Shown here one piece after another: positions 35,678 through 43,611 of a DNA stretch of 43,851 bases (positions within the stretch are counted from its first letter, which is position 1; each line of letters begins with the position of its first letter). The notes below the pieces were generated by a model, which worked only from the letters and a program-made list of their open reading frames with translations, had not been told where the DNA came from and searched no databases. Position numbers and translations under genes: made by a program. The DNA comes from Bacillota bacterium (GTDB taxonomy: Bacteria; Bacillota; Clostridia; Peptostreptococcales; Anaerovoracaceae). Location: NCBI GenBank assembly GCA_029239605.1, contig JARBUO010000039.1, positions 1 through 43,851 of the forward strand, read 5' to 3'.

Positions 35678-35980
35678 ATGAGCTTTGACGGAATTCTGAT
35701 CGGTGCCGTAACGTTTTTCATCATCGGTGCCTTGCATCCAATTGTAATAAAGGCAGAATATCACCTGGGGAAACAAATCCGGCCGGTTTTTCTGTTCCTT
35801 GGTCTGATTTGCATTTTTGCCTCCATTCTGATTTCCGATATATTATTCTCTGCAAGCTTTGCAGTACTGGGTTTTTCCCTGCTTTGGAGTATTCGGGAAC
35901 TTTTTGAACAGGAACAGCGTGTTATGCGAGGGTGGTTTCCTGCCAATCCAAATAAAAACTCATATACAACGAGGAAATGA
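35678..35980 (+). CDS. Small membrane protein, DUF4491 family
   Basis: This 100-residue protein has three predicted helices (about residues 5-25, 35-55 and 58-78) and the family-like opening FDGILIGAVTFFIIGALHPIVIKAEYHLGK. Function is unknown. Its stop overlaps the start of the next gene by 4 bp (ATGA), so they form a two-gene operon. The ATG follows GAGGTAG-type sequence. Confidence 0.85.
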   Translation: MSFDGILIGAVTFFIIGALHPIVIKAEYHLGKQIRPVFLFLGLICIFASILISDILFSASFAVLGFSLLWSIRELFEQEQRVMRGWFPANPNKNSYTTRK

Positions 35981-36342
35981 TGAAGAAAATGATTTTAATG
36001 ATCTGCGGCTGGCTTCTGCTTGTCCTGGCTATTATAGGAATTGTACTTCCCGTTCTGCCAACCACGCCTTTTGTCATTGTAGCTGCAGCCTGTTTTTCTG
36101 TAGGTGATCCGCAAATGTACCACCGCCTGGAGACAAGCAAGGTCTTCGGACCTTACATCGAGGGCTGGCGTACAAAACAAGGAATCAGTGCAGCCCGAAA
36201 GGCATCTGCCATCGCCACACTCTGGGTTTTGATGGGAGTATCGATCTGGATTACCCAAAAGCTTTGGCTCACGATGCTTCTTTTATTCATTGCCATTGGA
36301 GTTACGATACATCTGCTGCTGATGAAAACAAAAAAATTATAA
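35977..36342 (+). CDS. YbaN-like inner membrane protein (DUF454)
   Basis: This 121-residue protein has an N-terminal hairpin of two helices with the family signature GIVLPVLPTTPFVIVAAACFS, a soluble loop with MYHRLETSKVFGPYIEGWR, and two C-terminal helices. DUF454 is widespread in bacteria without an assigned role. It is coupled to the DUF4491 gene by an ATGA overlap. Confidence 0.92.
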   Translation: MMKKMILMICGWLLLVLAIIGIVLPVLPTTPFVIVAAACFSVGDPQMYHRLETSKVFGPYIEGWRTKQGISAARKASAIATLWVLMGVSIWITQKLWLTMLLLFIAIGVTIHLLLMKTKKL

Positions 36343-36361
36343 GATCTATCCCTATGAAAGG

Positions 36362-36387
36362 AACGCCCCGGTATCCTCCAGGGCGTT
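36362..36387 (+). terminator. Weak terminator-like hairpin
   Basis: AACGCCC (36362-36368) pairs with GGGCGTT (36381-36387) between the DUF454 gene and the convergent C39-like gene. The following sequence lacks a proper T-run. Confidence 0.35.
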
Positions 36388-36406
36388 GCATGGTTGAAAA
36401 AATCTT

Positions 36407-37048
36407 TTATCCAAGATACTTTATCTGCGATGGATCATATTTAACCGGACAATTTTCATGATACATAATCAATGCACTGTGAAAATGCCGGTTTCCGGAT
36501 TGATCAACCGAATGCCACCGTCTTTCCAGATCTTCAAAAGAAAGGTAAGTGTAATATCCAAGCGTGTATGGATCCATTGCATAAATTCCTTTCTCGTAAT
36601 ATCCGCAGGCGATGATATAATGACCATTTTTCCAATCATGAGAATAATCGGTATCATCATCAGACCAAGCTTGAATGATCAATAGCGGTGCAATGCCTGC
36701 ATCGATGAATCGAATCAGATCTGTAATTTTCAGGTTTTCATGAAAGGATACTGTCAGGCCGTTGGATTTGACAAAGGAAAGAATCCTCTGATATTCTGTT
36801 CCGGTATATGGCCTTGTATTTAAAACATCAGCCAGCATACTCTGTTTGAAATACATACCATACCGGGCGAGCAGAGACTGAACGCATGCAGCACCGCAAG
36901 TGAATTCTGTTTCCTGATAACATAACGGTACAGCTATAAAACGGATACTGTGATGCATCCCTGCGAGCTCCCTTGGAATCGTTTTATTCGGTAACACATT
37001 AAAAACTCCTCGTTTCAGGCTAAGAGAAAATACAGTTCCCCCTTTCAT
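36407..37048 (-). CDS. Stand-alone C39-like cysteine peptidase
   Basis: This 213-residue protein has the papain-like C39 layout: QETEFTCGAACVQSLLARYG (oxyanion Gln45, nucleophile Cys51), NGHYIIACGY (His143) and AMDPYT (Asp159). In bacteriocin exporters this domain removes double-glycine leaders. Here there is no fused ABC transporter, and no signal peptide is evident, so a cytosolic peptidase or deamidase-like role is possible. Three starts compete: ATG 37048 (AGGA 6 nt upstream), GTG 36997 (GAGGAG 8 nt upstream) and ATG at MHHSIRF. All keep the catalytic residues. Confidence 0.82.
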   Translation of the reverse strand: MKGGTVFSLSLKRGVFNVLPNKTIPRELAGMHHSIRFIAVPLCYQETEFTCGAACVQSLLARYGMYFKQSMLADVLNTRPYTGTEYQRILSFVKSNGLTVSFHENLKITDLIRFIDAGIAPLLIIQAWSDDDTDYSHDWKNGHYIIACGYYEKGIYAMDPYTLGYYTYLSFEDLERRWHSVDQSGNRHFHSALIMYHENCPVKYDPSQIKYLG

Positions 37049-37154
37049 ATATATTCCTGTAATTCAGGAGTGTGTATCCTAAGGTAGCTCTGTGATCGAT
37101 CCTATTCAACCGCGTCCATCGCGGGAACAATATTTTCATTTCCATAAATTTCTG

Positions 37155-37184
37155 TTGACATAATGCACAAATCCCACTTATAAT
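37155..37184 (+). promoter_or_regulatory. Sigma-A promoter of the T-box operon
   Basis: Perfect TTGACA (37155-37160) and TATAAT (37179-37184) with an 18-bp spacer, about 25 bp before the T-box stem I. Confidence 0.85.
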
Positions 37185-37209
37185 GAAAAACAATAAGTTA
37201 ACAAGCCAA

Positions 37210-37493
37210 ACGCTATGACGAAGGAAAGTATGCGGCACTATCTTGTCAGGGAGGATCTGTCACCGACTGAAAGCAGATCTGAAGTGAAATCCGTTGAAGT
37301 TCCCTTCTGAGCGTATCTGTTGAACACGCTGCACTGCAGCAGTAGGCGGATACGGTTTCCACCGTTAAAAGGATAGGATATCGATCAGTATCTGAAAATG
37401 AGTGCGCGTATTTTATTATACGCGAATCAGGGTGGTAACACGGAGAGCAAATTGATGCCCTTCGTCCCTATTATAGGGGCGAAGGGTTTTTTT
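37210..37493 (+). ncRNA. T-box riboswitch leader, specifier read as UUC (Phe)
   Basis: Stem I starts at ACGCT (37210-37214) and closes with AGCGT (37310-37314), with GACGAAGG and an AGTA loop-E strand on the 5' side. On the 3' side GAAG-TTC-CCTTCTGAGC aligns position by position with the specifier region of the studied glyQS leader, placing the codon at 37300-37302 (UUC). GUU, one base earlier, is the alternative. Stem III is CGCGTAT/ATACGCG (37405-37424 region). The T-box motif AGGGTGGTAACACGG (37429-37443) offers UGGU for the tRNA NCCA end, which fits discriminator A. The terminator is CCCTTCG..CGAAGGG plus seven T (37457-37493). Confidence 0.93.
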
Positions 37494-37552
37494 GTTTTCA
37501 GCAAACTTCATGGCGGGCAAAACCGTTACAGATCTTAAAAAGGGAGGAAACT

Positions 37553-37684
37553 ATGTTAGGATTATCAGACCCATCCATTTTACTTGCGTATTTATTATCC
37601 ATCTGCGGCGCGCTTCTCTGTGTGTCTTACGGCGTGATCAACTGGAATAAAGACAGCGGCAGTGACGGAGGTGACAAAAAATGA
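37553..37684 (+). CDS. Symporter small accessory protein (43-residue membrane microprotein)
   Basis: This short gene lies between the T-box terminator and the symporter. The ATG at 37553 follows AGGGAGG. The product MLGLSDPSILLAYLLSICGA continues to a conserved-looking GVINWNKD and a Gly/Asp/Lys tail, with one hydrophobic helix (about residues 8-28). Its stop overlaps the symporter ATG by 4 bp (ATGA). Similar microproteins sit directly ahead of sodium:solute symporter genes in other bacteria and are named symporter small accessory proteins. The mechanism is unknown. Confidence 0.88.
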   Translation: MLGLSDPSILLAYLLSICGALLCVSYGVINWNKDSGSDGGDKK

Positions 37685-39291
37685 TCTATGTTATTGTAAG
37701 TCTCTGCATTTACGTACTAATTTTGGCAATTCTTACTTATACCGCATTCAAAAGAACGAAGAATACAAGTGATTATTTATTGGCAGGCAAACAAATTCAT
37801 CCCATTGTAATGGCATTATCCTATGGAGCCACCTTCATCAGTACTTCCGCTATTGTTGGCTTTGGCGGCGCTGCAGGTCAATTTGGCCTGGGACTTCTAT
37901 GGCTCACCGTTCTTAATATTATTGTCGGCGTATTTATTGCATTTGTTGTATTTGGTAAACGAACCCGTGAAATAGGCCACAGACTTGGAACCAACACCAT
38001 GCCTGAGTTTTTCGCCCGACGTTTTGACTGCAATTTTATACAGGGCTATGCAGGCATCCTGATCTTCTTGTTCATGCCGATTTATGCCTCCGCTGTACTT
38101 AAGGGAATTGTAGATTATGTAGCAAAATACACCGGAGCACCATTTGATGCTGCATTGATCGTAATCGCAGTTTTAGCAGCTGTATTTGTAATTATGGGCG
38201 GGCTAAAAGGCATCATGTACGCGGATGCATTCCAAGGCACCCTAATGTTTGCGGGGATGGCTTTCCTCATCATATACACCTACGGTATGTTAGGAGGGAT
38301 AACCAATGCTCATATGGCATTATCAGAGCTTCCCTCTAAACCTGGTGTTGCTGAACAGGTAGCCGGTCTGACAAAAGGAGGTTTCGCAGGATGGACATCC
38401 ATGCCAGTTACCGGAACCCCAGTATGGTGGAATATTGTAACTTCACTTGTGGCCGGAGTGGGAATTGGTGTACTGGCACAACCGCAGCTCTCTGTAAAAT
38501 TCATGACGGTAAAAAGCGGCCGTGAGTTAAACCGCGCAGTACTCTCCGGAGGGATTTTTATTTTGTTCATGACAGGGGTTGCCTTCTCTGTGGGTGCTCT
38601 GTCCAACGTGGCATTCTATAACGCTACCGGACAGGTTTCAATCGTAGCTGCAGGTTCAAATGACAGTATTATTCCCACCTTTATCAAGGTTTTCCTACCC
38701 GAATGGTTCGGCGGAATCTTTCTTGTGGTACTTTTGGCAGCGGGGATCTCAACTTTAAATGCCTTGATTCATACCATGGGAACTGCTCTTGGGCGTGATT
38801 TTCTCAAGCAGTCTCTGAGATTAAAAACAGAAACCATAGCACTGACGCGAATTGCAATGGTAATTGGGCTGATGATCAGCACGTTGCTCGCCTGGTTGTC
38901 GAGCAAACTGGATGCAAGCATGGCAATTATTGCAATTGGCACCTCTTTGTTTTTCGGACTATGCGCAGCAACCTTCCTTCCAACTTATTTCGCAGCCCTG
39001 TATTTTAAGAAATTTCCCAGAAAAGCAGCCCTTGCAAGTATCCTGACCGGTTCTGTTGCAAGCCTGTTCTGGCTCTTCTTTGTGCAGGAAAAAACGGCCG
39101 GAAGCTTACAGCTTTGCAATCTGCTCTTCAAGACGACTTCTATTGTAAAAGGCACTGCATTACAAACCCTTTCCATGGTAGATGCAATCGTTGTTGCACT
39201 GCCGCTTTCGATCCTTGCTGCGGCGATTGCATGGGCAATTTTCGGAAATGCCAAAGATGCTGAACTTGCAGCGCATCCTATCGCAGAATAA
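37681..39291 (+). CDS. Sodium:solute symporter family transporter
   Basis: This 536-residue SSS-family (LeuT-fold) permease has about 13 helices. It contains NTSDYLLAGKQIHPIVMALSYGATFISTSAIVGFGGAAGQFG (TM1-2 region), GTNTMPEFFARRFDC, GGLKGIMYADAFQGTLMFAGM, LAQPQLSVKFM and an unwound-helix-like AAGISTLNALIHTMGTALGRDF. Substrates in the family range from proline to pantothenate and sugars. The Phe-type T-box upstream argues for an amino acid, perhaps aromatic, but that is inference. GGAGG lies within the microprotein gene, so translation is coupled. Confidence 0.93.
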   Translation: MIYVIVSLCIYVLILAILTYTAFKRTKNTSDYLLAGKQIHPIVMALSYGATFISTSAIVGFGGAAGQFGLGLLWLTVLNIIVGVFIAFVVFGKRTREIGHRLGTNTMPEFFARRFDCNFIQGYAGILIFLFMPIYASAVLKGIVDYVAKYTGAPFDAALIVIAVLAAVFVIMGGLKGIMYADAFQGTLMFAGMAFLIIYTYGMLGGITNAHMALSELPSKPGVAEQVAGLTKGGFAGWTSMPVTGTPVWWNIVTSLVAGVGIGVLAQPQLSVKFMTVKSGRELNRAVLSGGIFILFMTGVAFSVGALSNVAFYNATGQVSIVAAGSNDSIIPTFIKVFLPEWFGGIFLVVLLAAGISTLNALIHTMGTALGRDFLKQSLRLKTETIALTRIAMVIGLMISTLLAWLSSKLDASMAIIAIGTSLFFGLCAATFLPTYFAALYFKKFPRKAALASILTGSVASLFWLFFVQEKTAGSLQLCNLLFKTTSIVKGTALQTLSMVDAIVVALPLSILAAAIAWAIFGNAKDAELAAHPIAE

Positions 39292-39306
39292 CGCCGGTTA
39301 AAAAGC

Positions 39307-39347
39307 AAAGGCAATTGGATTCGGCGATACAATCCAATTGCCTTTTT
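39307..39347. terminator. Intrinsic terminator between symporter and VOC genes
   Basis: AAAGGCAATTGGATT (39307-39321) pairs perfectly with AATCCAATTGCCTTT (39331-39345) and is followed by TT. T-rich sequence on the other strand suggests bidirectional use. Confidence 0.88.
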
Positions 39348-39371
39348 CATTCAAAAAAAAATTCTTATTTA

Positions 39372-39773
39372 TTACAGCGCTGTGAACATCCAGTTGATTC
39401 CAAACTTATCCTGCAGCGATCCGTGTTTTTTAGCAAAGAAGGAAGGTGTTAATTCCATATAAATTTTTCCGCCCTGCTTCAAAATCTCCCATGCCCGTTC
39501 TACACACGCTCCATCCTCCGTTGTCACTGAGACATACATATTGGTCCCGCTGGTACTCCTTTCCGAACTGTCTGCACACATAATTTCCATATCAAACAAT
39601 TTTAATCTGGCGTGCAATACAAGATTCCTGTCGGCTTCAGGGATGGGGAAATCAGGATTCGATGGCATATCTGCGTACGTTCGCATCTCTGTGATCTTCC
39701 CATGAAAAGCTTTTTCATAAGTTCTGACCGCCTCATCGCAATTTCTGTTAAACAGTAAATAGTGACTGATCAT
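39372..39773 (-). CDS. VOC superfamily (PhnB-like glyoxalase fold) protein
   Basis: This 133-residue protein starts MISHYLLFNRNCDEAVRTYEKAF, the PhnB/3-demethylubiquinone-methyltransferase-like VOC opening, and ends KHGSLQDKFGINWMFTAL, the family C-terminus. The ATG at 39773 follows AGGAGG; an upstream in-frame start lies before that site and is unlikely. Members bind metals or small molecules, but most, including this type, have no assigned reaction. Confidence 0.9.
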   Translation of the reverse strand: MISHYLLFNRNCDEAVRTYEKAFHGKITEMRTYADMPSNPDFPIPEADRNLVLHARLKLFDMEIMCADSSERSTSGTNMYVSVTTEDGACVERAWEILKQGGKIYMELTPSFFAKKHGSLQDKFGINWMFTAL

Positions 39774-39852
39774 TTTTATCCTCCTATGGGTATGTTTCAT
39801 TTAAGAATTGCTTCTTGTTTTCATCTTATTTAATTACCCTCAGGAGCAGAAT

Positions 39853-41313
39853 TTATGCAGGATCTTCGCAAATGAGCACCCAGTGGTCTTTTCCGCTTCC
39901 CTTAGCATCATACAACGCCTGATCGGCTCGATAAATCAGTGTGTCGGGATTGTCATGCTCATGGGCCTGCGTTATACCAAGACTTACAGATGTATGATAC
40001 TGTTGTATTGATGTATCATTTCTGACCATCGAAAAAAAGTTCTCAAGAAGCCTGTTCACTTCCTGACTGTTACAAAAACAATAGCCCGCAAATTCATCGC
40101 CGCCCCAGCGACATACCAATCCCTTTTGCTGGAATGCATCGGTGGCCAGCCGTCCAATGACCTGCAGCATTCTGTCTCCTGTCAAATGTCCGTGAGTATC
40201 GTTTACATTCTTGAAATTGTCCAAATCGAATACAAATACATACAAGACATCTTTCCCGGGCGGAGTGCTGATCGCTTTTGCCAGTGTTTCATTGAAGCTG
40301 CGCCGGTTGGGCAATCCGGTCAAAGAGTCTGTTCGCAACAGACTTCGCATCAACTGATCATTTTTCCTTACGATACCATTGGTAATGAATAATACAAACA
40401 GGACTACAACCCCATAGATAACTGCATCCCTGACGGTCTGCGCATACATGGACCTTGCAAGTACCGAAGTATCCTTTTTGATAAGCAAATACCAGTTTAG
40501 TTCCTCCACATACCGGACAATGTAGTATCCGTAAAAAGATTGTTCTTTGAATTGAAATATTTGTAATGAATCACGGTTTTCAACGATCTTCTGTTTATTT
40601 TGACGCAGGATATCAGCATCAAAAACATTTTTCAAACCGATATCATTAAGTCTCGTACTAATCTGGACCGTGCCATTCTCGTCAAACAGCAGCGCCTCCA
40701 AATCGTATTCATCTTCAAAGGTTCTGAGCAAGCTCTGTACCTGGTCCATTTCAACCCCAACACCAGTCACCCCCATAAGCTTCCCATCGTCATCCGTCAT
40801 TCGGCAGTTTACAAAAACAGAAAGATGTCCTTTGTTTGCCTCGTCTGTGTCAACATCCAAATCATATACATGACCACCATCGATAAAGGTGTAGTACCAA
40901 ACATCATGATCATCATTTTGACTGATAACCTTGTTAAGCCCGTTGAAGTGATAGTATTTATCGGTGTTGTCTGACACCAGAAAAACAGAGTCATAATCAT
41001 ATTTTTTCTTAAGGCCCAATAAATACTGACGCAGTTCCTCCTGATGACTGGCAGTCCTGTCTGTCCTCTCATTTCTCAGCCAATCCTTAAGAAAACTGTC
41101 ATTCGCCATGGTTAGCGAAACAAAGATAGGTTTTGTAAGTTCATTGCGAATATCAGAATAAATATTTGTCGAGGTCAGCTTTGAGATATTAACAATATCA
41201 TCGTCAATGATTTTACTGTAAGTATTATAGCTGGTGAATGCCACAGCGGCAAAGCCTGCCAATATGATCAAACAAATTAGTATGTTTACTCTCAGCTTAA
41301 ATCTACGGCCCAT
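39853..41313 (-). CDS. Diguanylate cyclase with extracytoplasmic Cache sensor
   Basis: This 486-residue membrane protein should make c-di-GMP from GTP. It has a first TM (about residues 8-28), a double-Cache-like sensor (about 30-275, with DSVFLVSDNTDKYYHFNG and GVTGVGVEMDQVQSLLRTF), a second TM (about 288-308) and a GGDEF domain (about 320-486). GGDEF motifs are TDSLTGLPNRRSFNETL, FDLDNFKNVNDTHGHLTGD and CRWGGDEFAGYCF. The RxxD product-inhibition site is absent (QQKG at that position). The ATG at 41313 is chosen over a GTG 6 bp upstream because TAGGAG is properly spaced. The window also encodes an HD-GYP phosphodiesterase. Confidence 0.93.
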   Translation of the reverse strand: MGRRFKLRVNILICLIILAGFAAVAFTSYNTYSKIIDDDIVNISKLTSTNIYSDIRNELTKPIFVSLTMANDSFLKDWLRNERTDRTASHQEELRQYLLGLKKKYDYDSVFLVSDNTDKYYHFNGLNKVISQNDDHDVWYYTFIDGGHVYDLDVDTDEANKGHLSVFVNCRMTDDDGKLMGVTGVGVEMDQVQSLLRTFEDEYDLEALLFDENGTVQISTRLNDIGLKNVFDADILRQNKQKIVENRDSLQIFQFKEQSFYGYYIVRYVEELNWYLLIKKDTSVLARSMYAQTVRDAVIYGVVVLFVLFITNGIVRKNDQLMRSLLRTDSLTGLPNRRSFNETLAKAISTPPGKDVLYVFVFDLDNFKNVNDTHGHLTGDRMLQVIGRLATDAFQQKGLVCRWGGDEFAGYCFCNSQEVNRLLENFFSMVRNDTSIQQYHTSVSLGITQAHEHDNPDTLIYRADQALYDAKGSGKDHWVLICEDPA

Positions 41314-41368
41314 ATACACTCCTACGATTTTTATTATCTTATAACAACAAACATTACAGCTTATATTT

Positions 41369-42121
41369 TTATAGTTTATCCTCTTCCAGAAGATAATGAA
41401 GCATTTTTTCCGGATTTTCCAGAAAGCAGCGTGTAAGCTGATAATGCTCCGTATCGCGATAATCCATTGAGCAGATGCCTTGTTCCGACAGCTGGTAAAC
41501 TTCCGCTCCTGGATATGCCATTAGTATGGGAGAATGGGTAGCGATGATGAACTGAGAATTCTCCCTTACCAGTTCATGAATATGCGCAATTAAGGTCATT
41601 AGCCGGGTAGGTGAAAGTGCAGCCTCCGGTTCGTCCAGCAGATATATTCCGTTCCCGCCGAAGCGGTTTCTTACCAGTGAAAGAAAGCTCTCTCCATGTG
41701 ACTGCTCATGAAGCGACCGATCACCGTAACTGGTGTTCCGTTGCTCCCGGAATTCCGCATCATAAATCTCGTCCAGATAACTTGCCGCATTGTAAAAGCT
41801 CTCTGCCCTCAAAAAGTATCCATTCCTCGGATATGCACTCTGCGCAAGAGTCAAATGGCGATACAAATCCGAGTGGGTAGAACTGGTCGTAAAATGAAAG
41901 TTCCGCGTGCCGCCTTCGGGGTTGAAGCCATATGCTACAGCAATCGCTTCCAGTAAAGTAGACTTCCCTGTGCCATTCTCGCCTACAAGAAACGTAACAG
42001 CTTTCGAAAACGAAAGCTCTTTCATCTGTTTCAGATAATGGACCACGGGTAAGTGATTCAGATATGAGTCCCCTTCTATTTGTGAACTCAGCCGCACGCT
42101 GCGGATATAATTCCGCTCCAT
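41369..42121 (-). CDS. AAA family ATPase, ABC/SMC-like fold
   Basis: This 250-residue protein has Walker A in TFLVGENGTGKSTLLEAIA, a signature-like QSHGESFLSLVRNRF, Walker B in GIYLLDEPEAALSP and a switch His in FIIATHSPILMA. This arrangement is typical of small stand-alone AAA_21/AAA_15 ATPases, some of which pair with defence effectors. No nuclease or toxin gene is adjacent, so a defence role is not supported here. The ATG at 42121 follows AGGAG. It may be co-transcribed with nothing else. Confidence 0.9.
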   Translation of the reverse strand: MERNYIRSVRLSSQIEGDSYLNHLPVVHYLKQMKELSFSKAVTFLVGENGTGKSTLLEAIAVAYGFNPEGGTRNFHFTTSSTHSDLYRHLTLAQSAYPRNGYFLRAESFYNAASYLDEIYDAEFREQRNTSYGDRSLHEQSHGESFLSLVRNRFGGNGIYLLDEPEAALSPTRLMTLIAHIHELVRENSQFIIATHSPILMAYPGAEVYQLSEQGICSMDYRDTEHYQLTRCFLENPEKMLHYLLEEDKL

Positions 42122-42261
42122 CAGGAGACTCCTTTCACCAAAACTACCTTTTCTGTGCCTTGGGCATGTCTATTATTTTGCCCTTAATTCAATTCGCGAA
42201 ACCTATTGCACCTTATCGTAAAAAGTGCTAAAATTTTCATTTTATTTTATCATAGTTAATA

Positions 42262-42298
42262 GGAAAAGTCATGTACGAGTTCGATGCTCATACATGAC
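42262..42298 (-). terminator. Terminator downstream of the PadR operon
   Basis: On the minus strand GTCATGTATGAG pairs with CTCGTACATGAC (one wobble) and TTTTCC follows. A smaller perfect hairpin, TTGCAG/CTGCAA, lies at 42304-42320. Confidence 0.7.
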
Positions 42299-42353
42299 CT
42301 TTATTGCAGGGAAGCTGCAATAATATGCAAGTCCTATTCATTTGCCGTTCTCT

Positions 42354-43043
42354 TTAATTGCTTTCCGTAAAAAAACTGTTTTCATACTGATTGTTTAAAA
42401 ACTTAATTATGACAAAGGCGACAGCGAAAGCAACAAGAGGATACAAGCAGTTTACATTGATTATAACCATCTGATCAAAAAGGTATCGAAACAATAAAGC
42501 TGCTGCCCATAATATTGTAAAGCCTGCCAGAAATAAAATTTGAGTCTTGCGATTTTTCTTTAACGTTTCATGGGAATTCTTTGTAAAATAATAGTAAACA
42601 AAATATCCCATTCCTACTGCAAATAAAGTCATAACGACGAAACCCAACGTAATTGGCATTGTAAACTGATTGTATTTTAAAATATTAAATATTGTTGATG
42701 ATAGCATGATTTCAGCAATATATAATACCAGCAAAGCGTTTGTAATCGTATACAAGATACCTAGTATTTTTTCATAATTCGTTTTTTGTCTGCCATTTTC
42801 CATCAGTTCCATGCAAAATGCTTTTTTATCATCTCCCACAATATCGCTGAAGTTTTCACCTCTCAATTGTGATTCCAGCGCCATTCCGATCAATTCCTTC
42901 CTGATAATTTCAATATCATACTCACATAAATCCGACGCTCTGAGATAGCAAATGATATCTGTCATAATGGGACTATTTTCTTTTGACAGCTGCTTATCCT
43001 GCATATTATTTTCTTTCCGCAGCTTATTTAACCGATTCGTCAT
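42354..43043 (-). CDS. PadR-associated four-helix membrane protein
   Basis: This 229-residue protein has a soluble N-terminal helical part (about residues 25-85, ending GENFSDIVGDDKKAFCMELM). Four membrane helices follow (about 92-113, 123-148, 160-182 and 192-215). The GDD-AFC motif recurs in membrane proteins encoded next to PadR regulators, which are uncharacterised. The ATG at 43043 follows GGAGG inside padR and overlaps it by 20 bp, so the two are coupled. A later ATG (MQDKQLS) has a poor Shine-Dalgarno sequence. Confidence 0.83.
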   Translation of the reverse strand: MTNRLNKLRKENNMQDKQLSKENSPIMTDIICYLRASDLCEYDIEIIRKELIGMALESQLRGENFSDIVGDDKKAFCMELMENGRQKTNYEKILGILYTITNALLVLYIAEIMLSSTIFNILKYNQFTMPITLGFVVMTLFAVGMGYFVYYYFTKNSHETLKKNRKTQILFLAGFTILWAAALLFRYLFDQMVIINVNCLYPLVAFAVAFVIIKFLNNQYENSFFTESN

Positions 43044-43374
43044 CTTCTTTACCCTCCAGCGACAATATTTTACCTACCGCAGCAGAAATGCCGCCCCAGT
43101 ACAGTTCAAAGGAATTTAATAGTTCAAGACCAGCTTTCGTGATGGAATAATATTTCCTGCTTGGTCCCAGAGGGGATGGCCTGAACTCTGCAGAAATAAG
43201 TTCCTTCTTTTCAAGTCTTACGAGCAATGGATATATGGTTCCTTCCTGTATTTCATAAAACCCATATGTTTTTAGCTTCATCATGATTTCATAACCATAG
43301 GTCACCTCTAAGCTGATAATCTTTAAAATACATCCTTCCAAAGTTCCACGCATCAACTGCGATTTGTCAAACAA
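43024..43374 (-). CDS. PadR family transcriptional regulator
   Basis: This 116-residue winged-helix repressor starts LMRGTLEGCILKIISLEVTYGYEIMMKL, followed by IQEGTIYPLLVRLEKKELISAEFRPSP and GPSRKYYSITKAGLELL, which are canonical PadR segments. The start is TTG at 43374, supported by GGAGG 7-8 nt upstream. It probably represses its own operon through the repeats overlapping the promoter at 43.4 kb, responding to a small molecule. The ligand is unknown. Confidence 0.94.
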   Translation of the reverse strand: MFDKSQLMRGTLEGCILKIISLEVTYGYEIMMKLKTYGFYEIQEGTIYPLLVRLEKKELISAEFRPSPLGPSRKYYSITKAGLELLNSFELYWGGISAAVGKILSLEGKEDDESVK

Positions 43375-43407
43375 AATGATACCTCCAATTCTGAAGATCT
43401 ACTTTGC

Positions 43408-43457
43408 AGTGCATAGTAGTTTAACTACATTGTAGTGCAAAGTAGTTAAACTGTCAA
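43408..43457 (-). promoter_or_regulatory. PadR operon promoter with direct-repeat operator
   Basis: On the minus strand TTGACA (43457-43452) and TACAAT (43434-43429) have a 17-bp spacer. Two 19-bp direct repeats (43408-43426 and 43434-43452, 17 identical) begin AGTGCA and end AACT. They lie 26 bp apart, one in the spacer and one just downstream, ideal for autorepression by PadR. Confidence 0.7.
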
Positions 43458-43483
43458 GTCAATGTCTCCTAAATTATTGCGAG

Positions 43484-43515
43484 CAAAAAAATACGCCCGT
43501 CATTGACAGGCGCAT
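43484..43515 (-). terminator. Intrinsic terminator of the malic enzyme gene
   Basis: On the minus strand ATGCGCCTGTC pairs with GACGGGCGTAT around AAT, followed by seven T. Confidence 0.88.
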
Positions 43516-43611
43516 TAGAACCAGACCTTAAGAATATTTTCTTAAATTAAGCATTTTTACAGAATTTTAACTTATTTATAGAACTTTCCTTATACTTAAT
43601 AAGAAAGATTT

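Noticed and set aside
41369-42121. AAA ATPase as part of a phage-defence system
   Set aside because: No nuclease, toxin or other effector gene lies next to it. Neighbours are a diguanylate cyclase and a PadR operon.
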